Both the position numbers and the translations under genes were made by a program. From contig ABYL01000001.1 of the NCBI GenBank assembly GCA_000173575.1, forward strand, positions 174,664-238,663: a stretch of 64,000 bases of DNA. Reading direction: 5' to 3'. Shown here piece by piece: positions 1 to 8,564 of the stretch. Below the pieces are notes generated by a model. The model saw only the letters and a program-made list of their open reading frames with translations, did not search any database and had not been told where the DNA came from. Positions within the stretch are counted from its first letter, which is position 1. Each line of letters starts with the position of its first letter. Source of the stretch: Burkholderia sp. H160. GTDB lineage: Bacteria; Pseudomonadota; Gammaproteobacteria; Burkholderiales; Burkholderiaceae.

Positions 1-28
1 TTGGGACTACCGGACCAACAAACGGAGC

Positions 29-1537
29 ATGGCGATGAAGCGGCGCGATTCACCCCAGCCGGTCACGATGTTCGAAGCACTGATCCCGATCGCTGGCCTC
101 GTTTTTCTCGTCGGTGTGTCCTTCTACCTGTTCGGCGATGGCGGCGCGAACGGGCCGAACCAGGTGGCGCTCGTCGTGGCGACCATGCTGGCCGTATTTG
201 TCGGCTGGCGTCGTGGTCATTCGCTCGCGTCGCTGGGCGAGGCGGCGAACGCAAGCGTCAGTTCCGGTATTGGCGCGATTCTCATCCTGTTGGCGGTCGG
301 CGCGCTGATCGGCACTTGGGCGCTCTGCGGCACGATCGTCGCTATGGTCTATTACGGACTGAAGTTGTTGAGCCCGGACTACTTTTACGCGACGGCGTGT
401 GGAATCTGTGCATTGATCTCATTCGCCATTGGGACGTCGTGGACTGTCGCGGGAACGATTGGAATCGGCCTGATGGGCATTGCACAAAGCATGGGTCTGA
501 GCCCGGCCATCACGGCCGGTGCGGTGATTTCCGGCGCTTATTTCGGCGACAAGTCTTCGCCACTGTCTGACTCCGCGAACCTTGCGGCCGCTGCCGCGGG
601 CGTTGATCTGTATCACCACGTGCGTGAGACGCTGCTGACATCACTCGTCGCGATTGTCATCACACTGGCTGTGTTTTATCTGCTTGGCCGCCCCAGCGAC
701 TTCGATGCGAGCGCCGAGGTAGCTGCAATGCAGGGCGCGTTCTACATATCGCCTGTGTTGTTCCTGCCGCTCGTTCTCGTCGTCGCGCTGACGCTGTTCA
801 GGCTTCCGCCATTTACCACCATCTTTCTTGGCGCACTGGCCGGCGGCGTGGTGGCCGTTTTCGTCGAGCCAGGGCGAGTGATCGCATTTGCCGCAGCTCG
901 AGAGGGCGTGCCGGTCCCGATTGCATTGTTGAAAGGAGTTTGGCTTGCGCTTGCGAGCGGCTATAAGTCTACGACTGGAAATCCAGCGCTCGATACGCTC
1001 CTGACTCGCGGCGGGATGGACAGCATGTTGAATACCATCTGGCTGATTATCACCGCACTGGCATTCGGAGGGGTGGTCGAGAAGTGCGGGGTAATAGAAC
1101 GCCTCATCGCTCCGGTAGTCGATTGGGCGAGGAGCGGTGGGGCGCTGGTCGGCTCGCTGGTCATGGCGACCATCGCGACGAACATCGTCACGGCGGACCA
1201 GTTCATCGCAGTCGTGCTGCCGGCCCGGATGTTCAAAAATGCATTTGCCGCACGCGGCTACGCGCCGATCGTGTTGTCGCGTTCCGTTGGTGATTCGGCC
1301 ACGACCACAGGCTCGTTGATACCCTGGAACAGTTGCGGGGCTTACATGGCAGTGACCCTTGGCGTGTCTACACTCAGCTACGCACCCTTTGCTGTATTTT
1401 GCGTGGTAAGTCCACTACTGACAGTGGCGATCGCTTACGCGGGTATCCGCATGCCACGCGTGCCTCCAGCCCAAACCGAGACTCCAACGGGAGGCGGACC
1501 GCCAACTCCAGTCCATGGAGGCTCCAAACAAAATTGA
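29..1537 (+). CDS. nhaC: NhaC-type Na+/H+ antiporter
   Basis: A 502-residue, very hydrophobic protein with about 11-12 predicted membrane helices, typical in length for the NhaC/ArsB-NhaD superfamily of sodium (or amino acid)/proton antiporters of the inner membrane. The segment GDKSSPLSDSANLAAAAAG near residue 180 and the repeat-like segment VGDSATTTGSLIPWNSCGAY near residue 420 are the two conserved polar, helix-breaking motifs of NhaC proteins, which supports the family call. The ATG at 29 is used; an ATG six bases later is equally possible, and the upstream promoter is nearly outside the window. No partner gene is visible. The substrate cannot be told from sequence: some relatives exchange malate/lactate or arginine/ornithine-type pairs. 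Confidence 0.85.
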   Translation: MAMKRRDSPQPVTMFEALIPIAGLVFLVGVSFYLFGDGGANGPNQVALVVATMLAVFVGWRRGHSLASLGEAANASVSSGIGAILILLAVGALIGTWALCGTIVAMVYYGLKLLSPDYFYATACGICALISFAIGTSWTVAGTIGIGLMGIAQSMGLSPAITAGAVISGAYFGDKSSPLSDSANLAAAAAGVDLYHHVRETLLTSLVAIVITLAVFYLLGRPSDFDASAEVAAMQGAFYISPVLFLPLVLVVALTLFRLPPFTTIFLGALAGGVVAVFVEPGRVIAFAAAREGVPVPIALLKGVWLALASGYKSTTGNPALDTLLTRGGMDSMLNTIWLIITALAFGGVVEKCGVIERLIAPVVDWARSGGALVGSLVMATIATNIVTADQFIAVVLPARMFKNAFAARGYAPIVLSRSVGDSATTTGSLIPWNSCGAYMAVTLGVSTLSYAPFAVFCVVSPLLTVAIAYAGIRMPRVPPAQTETPTGGGPPTPVHGGSKQN

Positions 1538-1625
1538 CGTGTCTCATCCCTCCGCCTTCTTCCGTCCGACGGTCCGGGCACGCACTTTGGCCCACAGTCG
1601 GCAATTACTGTAAGGAGCAACCACG

Positions 1626-2117
1626 ATGGAAATGCAACGCAACGCTCCCCGGATCGCGTCGACCCTGCTCGCCGCGGCGTTCGTGCTCGTTCAGGCAGGC
1701 GGCGCAGTGGCGCAGACCGCCGCTCCAGCGGCCGCCAGCCCAGCGGCCGCCAGCGAGATCCATAGGACCGGCATGCCACCGACGCAGCAGCAAGGCGACA
1801 TATCGTTCGTGACTGGCGGAGTCGGTCGCGACGAATCGACTGCGCTGCGGCAGGCACGAAGGCAGTGGCCGCTGTCGCTGCAGTTCACCGGTCCCGGTGC
1901 GAGCTATGTGGCCGACGTTCAGGTGCAGATTGCCAAAGCTGGCGGCACGACCGTGCTCGATACCACTACGAAGGGGCCGTACCTGCTCGTGCGGCTGCCT
2001 CAAGGGCGCTATACGGTTACCGCCACCTACAGCGGCGTGACTAGGAAAGAGACCGTACACGTGCGCGGCAATGGCAGCGCGCGCGCGACGCTCTCGTTTC
2101 CGTCCGGCGGCCACTGA
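1626..2117 (+). CDS. Small exported protein with carboxypeptidase-regulatory-like fold
   Basis: 163 residues. The first ~30 residues form a Sec signal peptide (basic start, hydrophobic core, AVAQ-TAAP cleavage region) followed by an Ala/Pro-rich linker. Residues ~70-150 contain a beta-sandwich-like pattern with GPYLLVRLPQGRYTVTATYSG, the signature of carboxypeptidase regulatory-like (CarboxypepD_reg) domains that often occur on periplasmic proteins. An SD-like AAGGAGC lies 8-10 bases before the ATG. It stands between the antiporter and the lytic transglycosylase on the same strand, but with gaps of about 90 and 220 bp, so co-transcription is uncertain. Function unknown. Confidence 0.7.
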   Translation: MEMQRNAPRIASTLLAAAFVLVQAGGAVAQTAAPAAASPAAASEIHRTGMPPTQQQGDISFVTGGVGRDESTALRQARRQWPLSLQFTGPGASYVADVQVQIAKAGGTTVLDTTTKGPYLLVRLPQGRYTVTATYSGVTRKETVHVRGNGSARATLSFPSGGH

Positions 2118-2337
2118 GCGCGGTTCCCGGTGCCGCGTCGAAGGGCGCGCGTACCGGGTTCGTTTGGCTCGGTCGCCTTCGCGGCAATATCAAAACACGA
2201 GGGGAATTCCCCCGATCGACGTGACCGCGCAAGCGACCACGCGAAGCGTTATGCTTGAGCACGGCACCGCGATTGGCAGACCGTCGGAGACCATTGACGT
2301 TTGCATCGCTCGCCGGCCGTAGCAGCAGGGCCTTTTC

Positions 2338-3876
2338 ATGATGCGCATCATTCAAACGTTGCTGTTCATCGCGGCGTTCTGCTCAGGCATGGCCGTCGAC
2401 CCGTCGACGTGCCTCGCCGCCCCAGGTGCCGCGGCGCAGCCGGTCGTGTCGTCGGCCCCCCCGGCATCCCCAACTACTCCCGCGTCGGCTCCCGGCGCGC
2501 GCCGTATCGATCTGGGCAATCAACCGTGGACGGGCGATTTCGACGCAATGCTCGACCGGCGTCTGATCCGTGTACTGGTTCCCTACAGTCGAACACTCTA
2601 TTTCAATGACCAAGGTCACGAGCGTGGGCTGACTGCCGGACTCGTGCGGGACTTCGAGCGCTATGTGAACAAGAAATACCAATCGACGCTCGCCAGGCGT
2701 CCGCTCACGGTGGTCATCATTCCGACAACTCGCGACCAGTTGCTCCCGGGGCTCATAGCGGGCCGGGGCGACATCGCCGCGGGCAATCTGACGGTTACCG
2801 AGGCCCGTCTGAAGCAGGTCGATTTCGTGGCACCGCGTGACCGCAAACCCGTACGCGAGGTGGTCGTGACCGGGCCCAAGTCGCCAGCCCTCGCGAAGCT
2901 CGACGATCTCAGCGGAAAGGCGGTGCATGTGCGACGCAGCAGCAGCTATTACGAGAGCCTGAATGCACTCAACGCGCGTTTTCTCAAGGAAGGCAAAGCC
3001 CCGGTGAAGCTCGTGCCGCTGCCCGATGCGCTCGAGGACGAGGACGCGATGGAGATGCTCAACGTCGGGCTGGTCCAGATCCTCGTCGTAGACGACTGGA
3101 AGGCAAAGATATGGGCGCAGATACTGCCTGGAATCGTCGTGCGCAACGATATATCGGTGCGTGACGCAGGCTATACAGGATGGGCTATCCGTTTGAAGAG
3201 CCCCAGGCTCCAGGAAGCGATCAGCGACTTCTACCTCAATTACGTGAAGAAGCAGAGTGTCGCGGAAGTCCGTCTCCAGCAGGAAATGAAGCGCATCAAG
3301 CAGATCTCCAACAATGCGGAGACAGAGGAGCTGAAGCGGTTCAGGCAGACAATCGGCCTGTTCGAGAAATATGGCGCGCAGTACCATTTCGATTCACTGT
3401 TGCTTGCGGCGCAGGGTTATCAGGAGTCCCAGCTAAACCAGGACGCGCGCAGTCACGTTGGTGCGGTCGGGATCATGCAACTCATGCCAGCGACGGGCAA
3501 GGAACTCGCGGTCGGCGATATTCGGGTGGCGGAAGCCAATATCCATGCCGGGGCGAAGTATCTCGACCTCCTGATGTCCCGCTATTTTCCGGACGCACAC
3601 TTCTCCGATCGCGACCGCTCGCTTTTCGCATTCGCGAGCTACAACGCAGGACCGGCGAACATCGCCAAAATGCGCAAGGAAGCGGCGGCGCGCGGTCTCG
3701 ATCCCGACAAGTGGTTCAACAATGTCGAGATCGTAGTCGCGGAGAAAATCGGCATCGAACCGACGACGTACGTGCGCAACGTATTCAAGTATTACGTCGC
3801 CTACCGGCTTGTGCAGGAGGCCGCGGCGACGCGTGAGCGCGCTATCGGGCAAATGCGCAAGCAGGGTGGAACGTAA
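2338..3876 (+). CDS. MltF-like membrane-bound lytic transglycosylase
   Basis: 512 residues. A signal peptide (residues 1-~28) and a Pro/Ala-rich linker precede a solute-binding-protein family 3 domain (~residues 70-300), then a SLT lysozyme-like domain (~340-470). The SLT motif QGYQESQLNQ carries the catalytic glutamate (Glu363 by position), followed by GAVGIMQLMP and FASYNAGPANI, all hallmarks of Slt70/MltF. This architecture is that of MltF, which cleaves the MurNAc-GlcNAc bond of peptidoglycan to give 1,6-anhydro-muropeptides in the periplasm; the SBP module is regulatory in the family. No lipobox is obvious, unlike some other lytic transglycosylases. The ATG at 2338 is followed by a second ATG; a GGGCC stretch upstream is only a weak ribosome site. 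Confidence 0.85.
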   Translation: MMRIIQTLLFIAAFCSGMAVDPSTCLAAPGAAAQPVVSSAPPASPTTPASAPGARRIDLGNQPWTGDFDAMLDRRLIRVLVPYSRTLYFNDQGHERGLTAGLVRDFERYVNKKYQSTLARRPLTVVIIPTTRDQLLPGLIAGRGDIAAGNLTVTEARLKQVDFVAPRDRKPVREVVVTGPKSPALAKLDDLSGKAVHVRRSSSYYESLNALNARFLKEGKAPVKLVPLPDALEDEDAMEMLNVGLVQILVVDDWKAKIWAQILPGIVVRNDISVRDAGYTGWAIRLKSPRLQEAISDFYLNYVKKQSVAEVRLQQEMKRIKQISNNAETEELKRFRQTIGLFEKYGAQYHFDSLLLAAQGYQESQLNQDARSHVGAVGIMQLMPATGKELAVGDIRVAEANIHAGAKYLDLLMSRYFPDAHFSDRDRSLFAFASYNAGPANIAKMRKEAAARGLDPDKWFNNVEIVVAEKIGIEPTTYVRNVFKYYVAYRLVQEAAATRERAIGQMRKQGGT

Positions 3877-3962
3877 TAGGCAGTCGAGACGAATCTTCTG
3901 CGAGTGCACATAATTCGGACGGCATATGTACGTTAGCGCAAAGTGGGTATACCTTTCCGGCA

Positions 3963-4217
3963 GTGATACTGGAAGAGACCAGGACCACGCATCAACACTT
4001 ATGCGACCCGAAGATGGCAGACAAGAGAAAACCATCGCAGATCAATAGCCGGAAAATTGATGGTCTATTGATGAAAATCGGTAGGGTTGTATTTTCGCTG
4101 TGTGTATTCTTTGTTTCTCTGAAGGTTTGTAATGCGATTTACGCAGTTCTGATTCAACTCTTCCCGCAGAAAATTTGTGCTGACGACGCGGGACTGGGTA
4201 CTACGATCGGGCAATGA
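3963..4217 (+). CDS. Hypothetical small single-pass membrane protein (possible 5' part of a frameshifted gene)
   Basis: 84 residues with one clear hydrophobic segment (about residues 40-62). Internal ATGs at 4014 and 4071 are alternative starts; the latter would give a short N-terminal anchor. The stretch 3880-4340 is clearly richer in A+T than the surrounding genes, hinting at foreign origin. The 3' end overlaps the next ORF by 41 bp in another frame, and the C-terminus of this ORF plus the body of the next would make a sensible anchored protein, so the two may be one gene split by a frameshift. No family recognised. Confidence 0.35.
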   Translation: MILEETRTTHQHLCDPKMADKRKPSQINSRKIDGLLMKIGRVVFSLCVFFVSLKVCNAIYAVLIQLFPQKICADDAGLGTTIGQ

Positions 4218-4668
4218 GATGGGCTTCGGCAAGTGGCCTTCAAAAAAGATCGATTTCTGGATTGAAGATAAAAAAGATCTAACCACGAAGGATCATGAAT
4301 ATCAGGACCATTGCAATGCCGACCTGAAAGGTTTTATTGCAAGAAGGCTAAGAGCCATCGACAAGGAGTGCAACACCAGGCTCGAGAACAATCACGACGT
4401 AAGCGAACACATTTTCGCGGCAGCGAAAGGCTACTTCATCGTCGCGGCTGGTCTGCTGTCACCCGACTCTGAGGCAAGCGAGCGGGCAGATGAACGCAAG
4501 GCCAGCTTTGAGGCACGCATGAAGAGGTGGGACACCCAGCACAGCTATCGTGACGATCTGCCTTCCGGCCCGAGCGACTACTTCTTTTTTGAGGCGCAAG
4601 GGGAATTCGCGAAGATGAGGCTGGCGTTGTCCCCGACGCAGCTGGCCCATTGGCCGGTGCAATTCTAG
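4177..4668 (+). CDS. Hypothetical protein
   Basis: 163 residues, charged and soluble, with no signal peptide or membrane segment and no domain I recognise. It has a plausible folded composition (Trp/Phe-rich patches such as GFGKWPSKKIDFW near residue 22, a helical middle with two conserved-looking acidic stretches). The real start is uncertain: ATG at 4177, a later ATG at 4219, or fusion to the upstream anchor ORF through a frameshift. Codon usage in the first 100 bp is A+T-rich like its neighbour and then becomes more typical of the chromosome. Confidence 0.4.
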   Translation: MLTTRDWVLRSGNEMGFGKWPSKKIDFWIEDKKDLTTKDHEYQDHCNADLKGFIARRLRAIDKECNTRLENNHDVSEHIFAAAKGYFIVAAGLLSPDSEASERADERKASFEARMKRWDTQHSYRDDLPSGPSDYFFFEAQGEFAKMRLALSPTQLAHWPVQF

Positions 4669-5035
4669 CGGACTCGATGCGTCTCGATGCGTTCGCTTCG
4701 CGCGCGGTCATGAGCCTCAACGAGATGTTTCAGCTCGCCATGGGTACAAACCAGATGCCGCTTGACGGGATCCTCGACGCCACAGACGTGCGAGCGATCC
4801 GCACTGGTCTCGACTCCGGCGCCGAGGAATTGCGTGTCCATCTGCTCGGTCTGCAGCGGCGTCGCCAAGCGTCTGCCGGCATAACATCCGGTCTCGACGC
4901 GCTTGGCTGGACACGGACCGCATGGGTCTCGAGTGCAACGCCGCAGCGCCAGCCAGGATGGGTCAACGCCCAGCCATCGGGGCGCCATGCCCAACGTGGG
5001 CTGGGCCCGAACAGGCGCTAGGCGCGCCATTCCGG
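4669..5035 (+). other. Gene-poor stretch with degraded coding sequence
   Basis: Between the hypothetical ORF and the TetR stump, several frames are open but none runs from a good start to a recognisable protein. The open + frame from 4650 encodes a plausible helical segment (up to about 4885) that then loses its character. I read it as the eroded end of one or more genes, probably the scar of a deletion that also removed the 5' part of the adjacent tetR. Confidence 0.3.
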
Positions 5036-5401
5036 GCGATAGTCCTGCTCGGCAAGTTGACCAAGCCGCTGTGCCTGCTGTCGTGGGAGAACCTGAACCG
5101 GGCGCGAGCGCTGAAGAAGTCGAAAGTGATCCAGGCGATGTCCTCGCCGGTGCTCGACAAGCTTCGCACCTTGATCCGGCGTGGAGAGGCGGCGGGTACG
5201 CTGCGCAAGGGAATCGACCCGCTGCATCAGTACGTGACGCTCGTGAGCCTCGCGTATTTCCACAGGTCGAATGCGTACACGCTCTCGCGCATGTTCGATA
5301 CCGACATGCTCGCACCGTCGTGGCACACCGATCACACGGCGCAGACGCATGAACTCGTGCGCGCGTTTCTCACCGGAGAGCGCGTGCTCGAGCTGACCTG
5401 A
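5036..5401 (+). pseudogene. TetR-family regulator, 3' remnant
   Basis: About 120 codons (frame continuing to the TGA at 5399-5401) match the ligand-binding C-terminal half of TetR-family regulators: a helix LLSWENLNRARALKKS, then a helix beginning SSPVLDKLRTLIRRGEAAG, then VSLAYFHRSNAYTLSRMF and a closing helix ending in HELVRAFLTG. No N-terminal helix-turn-helix is found upstream in any frame, and the sequence 5' of about 5036 does not read like this family. The gene therefore appears to be beheaded and non-functional. It abuts, convergently and with only 6 bp between, the end of the ABC permease gene. Confidence 0.65.
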
Positions 5402-5407
5402 GCGCCG

Positions 5408-6304
5408 TCAGTCAGCTGTTTTTCGTCTCTTCGCGATCGATCCGGCGATAAGCAGGCCGCCAACCGTTACCACGAGCGATATCAGCGTGGTCATCGTGCC
5501 GAGCGCGTAGATCACGGGCGTCGTGACCGAGGTCGTCAGGCCCTGCAATTCGAGCGGGAGCGTGTTCTGATCGCCGATGGCCTGCGACGTGCGCGCGATC
5601 TCATCCCACGAGAGCGTGAAGCCGAACATGCCGACGCCGACTACCGAAGGCCCGATGATCGGCAGCACCACATGCTTGAACGACTGCCACGGCGACGCGC
5701 CGAGATCGCGCGCGGCCTCTTCGTAGGCGGGATTGAAGCGATTGAACACGGCGAACATTACGAGCAGGCCAAACGGCAGGGTCCACGTGAGATGTGCGCC
5801 GAGCGCCGAGGTGAAGAGGCCCATCGAGGTGGCCCAGTTGTCCGCAAACGACTGGAACCCCCATTCGTTCGCCAGATACTTGATGAGCGTGTCCAGCAGG
5901 CGAAAGGTCAGGCCAATACCGAGCGAGACGATGATCGACGGCATGATGAGGCTGGCGACCGACACGTAGAACACGGCGGTATCGCCGCGAAAGCGCCGCC
6001 TGAACGCGAGGCCGGCCATCACGGAGAACACCGTGGTCAGCACGGTTACCGCGAGCGCCAGCCTCACGGAGCGGCCGAACGCGGCCCAGATGTCGATATC
6101 GCCGACTCCGTCGCGCAACGCTGCGAACCAGTGCAGCGTTGCGCCATGCATCGGAAACGTGAGACCGCCTTCGGCGCCTTGAAACGACAGAATGAAAATC
6201 GTGATGACGGGGCCGTAGAGAAACAGCACGAACAGCCCGAAGACGAGTGCGAGCCAGTAAAAGCTCGCTGGCCGATGCTCGCGATGCGTGAATGTGCTGC
6301 CCAT
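5408..6304 (-). CDS. ABC transporter permease, PotC/YdcV type
   Basis: 298 residues with six predicted membrane helices and the EAA-loop of binding-protein-dependent permeases (EEAARDLGASPWQSFKHVVLP). The family (spermidine/putrescine-type inner-membrane permease 2) normally pairs with a PotB-type permease, here encoded immediately upstream at 7220-6306 with 1 bp between the genes. Last gene of a minus-strand operon ATPase - binding protein - permease - permease. Substrate could be a polyamine or a related cation such as an opine or an amidine; the sequence does not settle it. Confidence 0.88.
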   Translation of the reverse strand: MGSTFTHREHRPASFYWLALVFGLFVLFLYGPVITIFILSFQGAEGGLTFPMHGATLHWFAALRDGVGDIDIWAAFGRSVRLALAVTVLTTVFSVMAGLAFRRRFRGDTAVFYVSVASLIMPSIIVSLGIGLTFRLLDTLIKYLANEWGFQSFADNWATSMGLFTSALGAHLTWTLPFGLLVMFAVFNRFNPAYEEAARDLGASPWQSFKHVVLPIIGPSVVGVGMFGFTLSWDEIARTSQAIGDQNTLPLELQGLTTSVTTPVIYALGTMTTLISLVVTVGGLLIAGSIAKRRKTAD

Positions 6305-6305
6305 G

Positions 6306-7220
6306 TCACAGTTCCTTTCTGATATCGACGACGCGCGTCAGCGCCCACACGAGCATCAGCACGACGGCGAGCAGGATGACCGCGTTGGCCGCTGCGGCCG
6401 GAAACTGCAGGTAGCTCGTCTGCACCTGGATGATTTTGCCCACCGAGGCGATCTGCTGCCCGCCCATCACGCCGACGGTGAGGAAGTCGCCCATGACGAT
6501 GGTGACGACGAAGATCGAGCCGATCACGATGCCCGTCTTCGACAACGGCAGCACCACGTCGCGGATCACCTGCCAGCCGCTCGCGCCGCCGTCGCGCGCG
6601 GCTTCGAGCAGCGAACGGTCGATGCGCATCATCGCATTGAAGATCGGTACGATCATGAAGAACGTGTACAGATGCACGAACGCGAGCACCACGGAGAAGT
6701 TCGAATACAGCAGCCATTCGACTGGACGCTCGACGAGATGCGTTGTCATCAGCGCCTGATTCACGAGCCCGTTGCGGCCGAGCAGCGGGATCCACGAGAT
6801 CATGCGGATCACGTTCGAGGTCCAGAACGGAATCGTGCAAACCAGGAATAGCACGGTCTGCATCGCGGTCGTGCGCACATGAAAGGCGAGAAAGTACGCG
6901 ATCGTGAATCCGAGCAGCAGCGTCACGGCCCAGACGATCGCGCAGAACTTCAATGTCGACCAGTACGTCTTGAAGGTCACGCAGACATCGGAGAAAGAGC
7001 CGCAGCCGTCGAATATCGCTGCATAGTTCTTCAGCGTGAATGCCGGAATGATCTGGTATTCGTTGAAATCCCAGAAGCTCACGATCAGCGTGATCACGAG
7101 CGGCACGATGAAGAACAGCACGAATGTCAGCGTGAGCGGCGTAGCTTGCAGCCATGCGCTCACGCTCCGGTGGCGCACCGGCATTTTCTTCGCTTGCTGG
7201 AGATGGTCGACGGAAGCCAT
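6306..7220 (-). CDS. ABC transporter permease, PotB/YdcU type
   Basis: 304 residues. A first membrane helix at about 29-50 is followed by a long periplasmic loop containing two Cys (GCGSFSDVCV), then five more helices with the EAA motif LEAARDGGASGWQVIRDVVLP for docking to the ATPase. Typical length and layout for PotB/PotH-like permease 1 of the polyamine/opine ABC family. Lies 16 bp after the binding-protein gene and 1 bp before the second permease, so translation is probably coupled. Confidence 0.88.
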   Translation of the reverse strand: MASVDHLQQAKKMPVRHRSVSAWLQATPLTLTFVLFFIVPLVITLIVSFWDFNEYQIIPAFTLKNYAAIFDGCGSFSDVCVTFKTYWSTLKFCAIVWAVTLLLGFTIAYFLAFHVRTTAMQTVLFLVCTIPFWTSNVIRMISWIPLLGRNGLVNQALMTTHLVERPVEWLLYSNFSVVLAFVHLYTFFMIVPIFNAMMRIDRSLLEAARDGGASGWQVIRDVVLPLSKTGIVIGSIFVVTIVMGDFLTVGVMGGQQIASVGKIIQVQTSYLQFPAAAANAVILLAVVLMLVWALTRVVDIRKEL

Positions 7221-7236
7221 TGTCAGGCGTGTTCCT

Positions 7237-8526
7237 TCATGCAGCGATGAATTCGTTCCACTTCTGGACCATATAGATGTTCTCGTCCATCACTGCGTTC
7301 CAGCAGGCAATCGCGCCCATGCGCTGGTTGTACGAGCCGCCGTCGCGTACGGCGCCGACCTTCTCCAGCAACTGGCCGTCGGGCGCCTTGATGTCCTGCG
7401 CGGCGGGTTTGCCTTCCATCCAGTAGTCCCACTCGTAGGCCGCCATGTGCGACTTCGCGGTTTCCGTCACACCCGGGTAGTAGCCTTGGCGCATCAGATA
7501 GGCACCGGCCCATCCGTCCTGGAACCAGTTGACGAATTCATACGCCGCGTCGAGCTTCTTGCCCTGCAGCGAGCGCGGGAAGCCGAAGCCCGACGCCCAG
7601 GAGCGATATCCCTCCTTGAGCGGCTGGAACTTGCAGGCGATACCCATCGTGCGAACCTTGGTGACAGCCGGCGACCACATCGACTGGATCACGACTTCGC
7701 CCGAGGCCATCAGGTTCACGCTCTCGTTGAAGTCGCGCCAGAAGGCGCGGAACTGCCCGGCGCGCTTCGCCTCGATCAGCACCTTGATGGTCTGGTCGAT
7801 CTCGGCCTTTGTCATGTTGCCCTTGTCGCCGTACTTCACCTGGCCCATCGCTTCGATCGCCATCGCCGCGTCCATGATGCCGATGGCCGGAATGTTCAGC
7901 AGTGCCGCCTTGCCCTTGAACTGAGGATTGAGCAGATCCGCCCATGTCGTCACCGGGCGTGGGATGAGATCCGGGCGAATGCCGAGCGTGTCGGCGTTGT
8001 ATGTCGTCGGAATCAGCGTCATCCATTCAGTGGGCGTCGCGCTGAACTCGGTCGAGCGCGCGTCCTTCAGGAACATGACTTTCTTCGGCGCGGTGCCCTG
8101 ATCTCCGATCTTCTTGCCGTTGACCTCGCCTTTTGTCAGCACGGGCGTAATCCTGTCGGCGAGCTTGATGCGCTTCGTGTCCATGCCCGCGAGCGTGCCG
8201 GCGGGAATCAGCTTTTTGAGCGAGAAGTATTCGGTGTCGACGATATCGAAGGAGTTGGGCTGGGTGATGATGCGTTTGGTCACGTCGTCGGTCGTGACGG
8301 GAATGTATTGAATCTCGATGCCCGTGTCTTCCTTGAACTTCTTCGCGATCTCCGCGCTCTGGTTGACCGCGGTGCCCAGATAGCGCAGCGTGATCTTTTC
8401 CTGTGCACGGACGTAGGGAAAGCCGGCGATGCCGGCTGCCGCCACCGCGCCCTTGATGAAGGTTCGGCGTGAAAGGCCCTTGTTTGCCGATGCCTCTTCG
8501 CCTGCCTTGGTGTTTTCGTTTTTCAT
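7237..8526 (-). CDS. Tat-exported periplasmic binding protein of a polyamine/opine-type ABC importer
   Basis: 429 residues from the ATG at 8526, which is preceded by GAGGAGAG at good spacing; a longer frame exists upstream but overlaps the ATPase end and lacks an SD. A twin-arginine signal (LSRRTFIKGAVAAAG, about residues 22-36) marks export through Tat. The mature part has the extracellular solute-binding family 1/PotD-PotF pattern with conserved aromatic-rich segments (SWASGFGFP, YEWDYWMEG). Sits between the ATPase and the two permease genes. Tat export is less common for polyamine binders than Sec export and fits a protein folding before secretion. Exact ligand not determined. Confidence 0.85.
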   Translation of the reverse strand: MKNENTKAGEEASANKGLSRRTFIKGAVAAAGIAGFPYVRAQEKITLRYLGTAVNQSAEIAKKFKEDTGIEIQYIPVTTDDVTKRIITQPNSFDIVDTEYFSLKKLIPAGTLAGMDTKRIKLADRITPVLTKGEVNGKKIGDQGTAPKKVMFLKDARSTEFSATPTEWMTLIPTTYNADTLGIRPDLIPRPVTTWADLLNPQFKGKAALLNIPAIGIMDAAMAIEAMGQVKYGDKGNMTKAEIDQTIKVLIEAKRAGQFRAFWRDFNESVNLMASGEVVIQSMWSPAVTKVRTMGIACKFQPLKEGYRSWASGFGFPRSLQGKKLDAAYEFVNWFQDGWAGAYLMRQGYYPGVTETAKSHMAAYEWDYWMEGKPAAQDIKAPDGQLLEKVGAVRDGGSYNQRMGAIACWNAVMDENIYMVQKWNEFIAA

Positions 8527-8564
8527 TGCACTCTCCTCGAATTTGAAGTGGTGAATATCGATGT

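Noticed and set aside
2608-2617. GACCAAGGTC inside the lytic transglycosylase gene
   Set aside because: Within coding sequence, 38 kb from the regulator block and without the flanking bases shared by the other copies; taken as chance.
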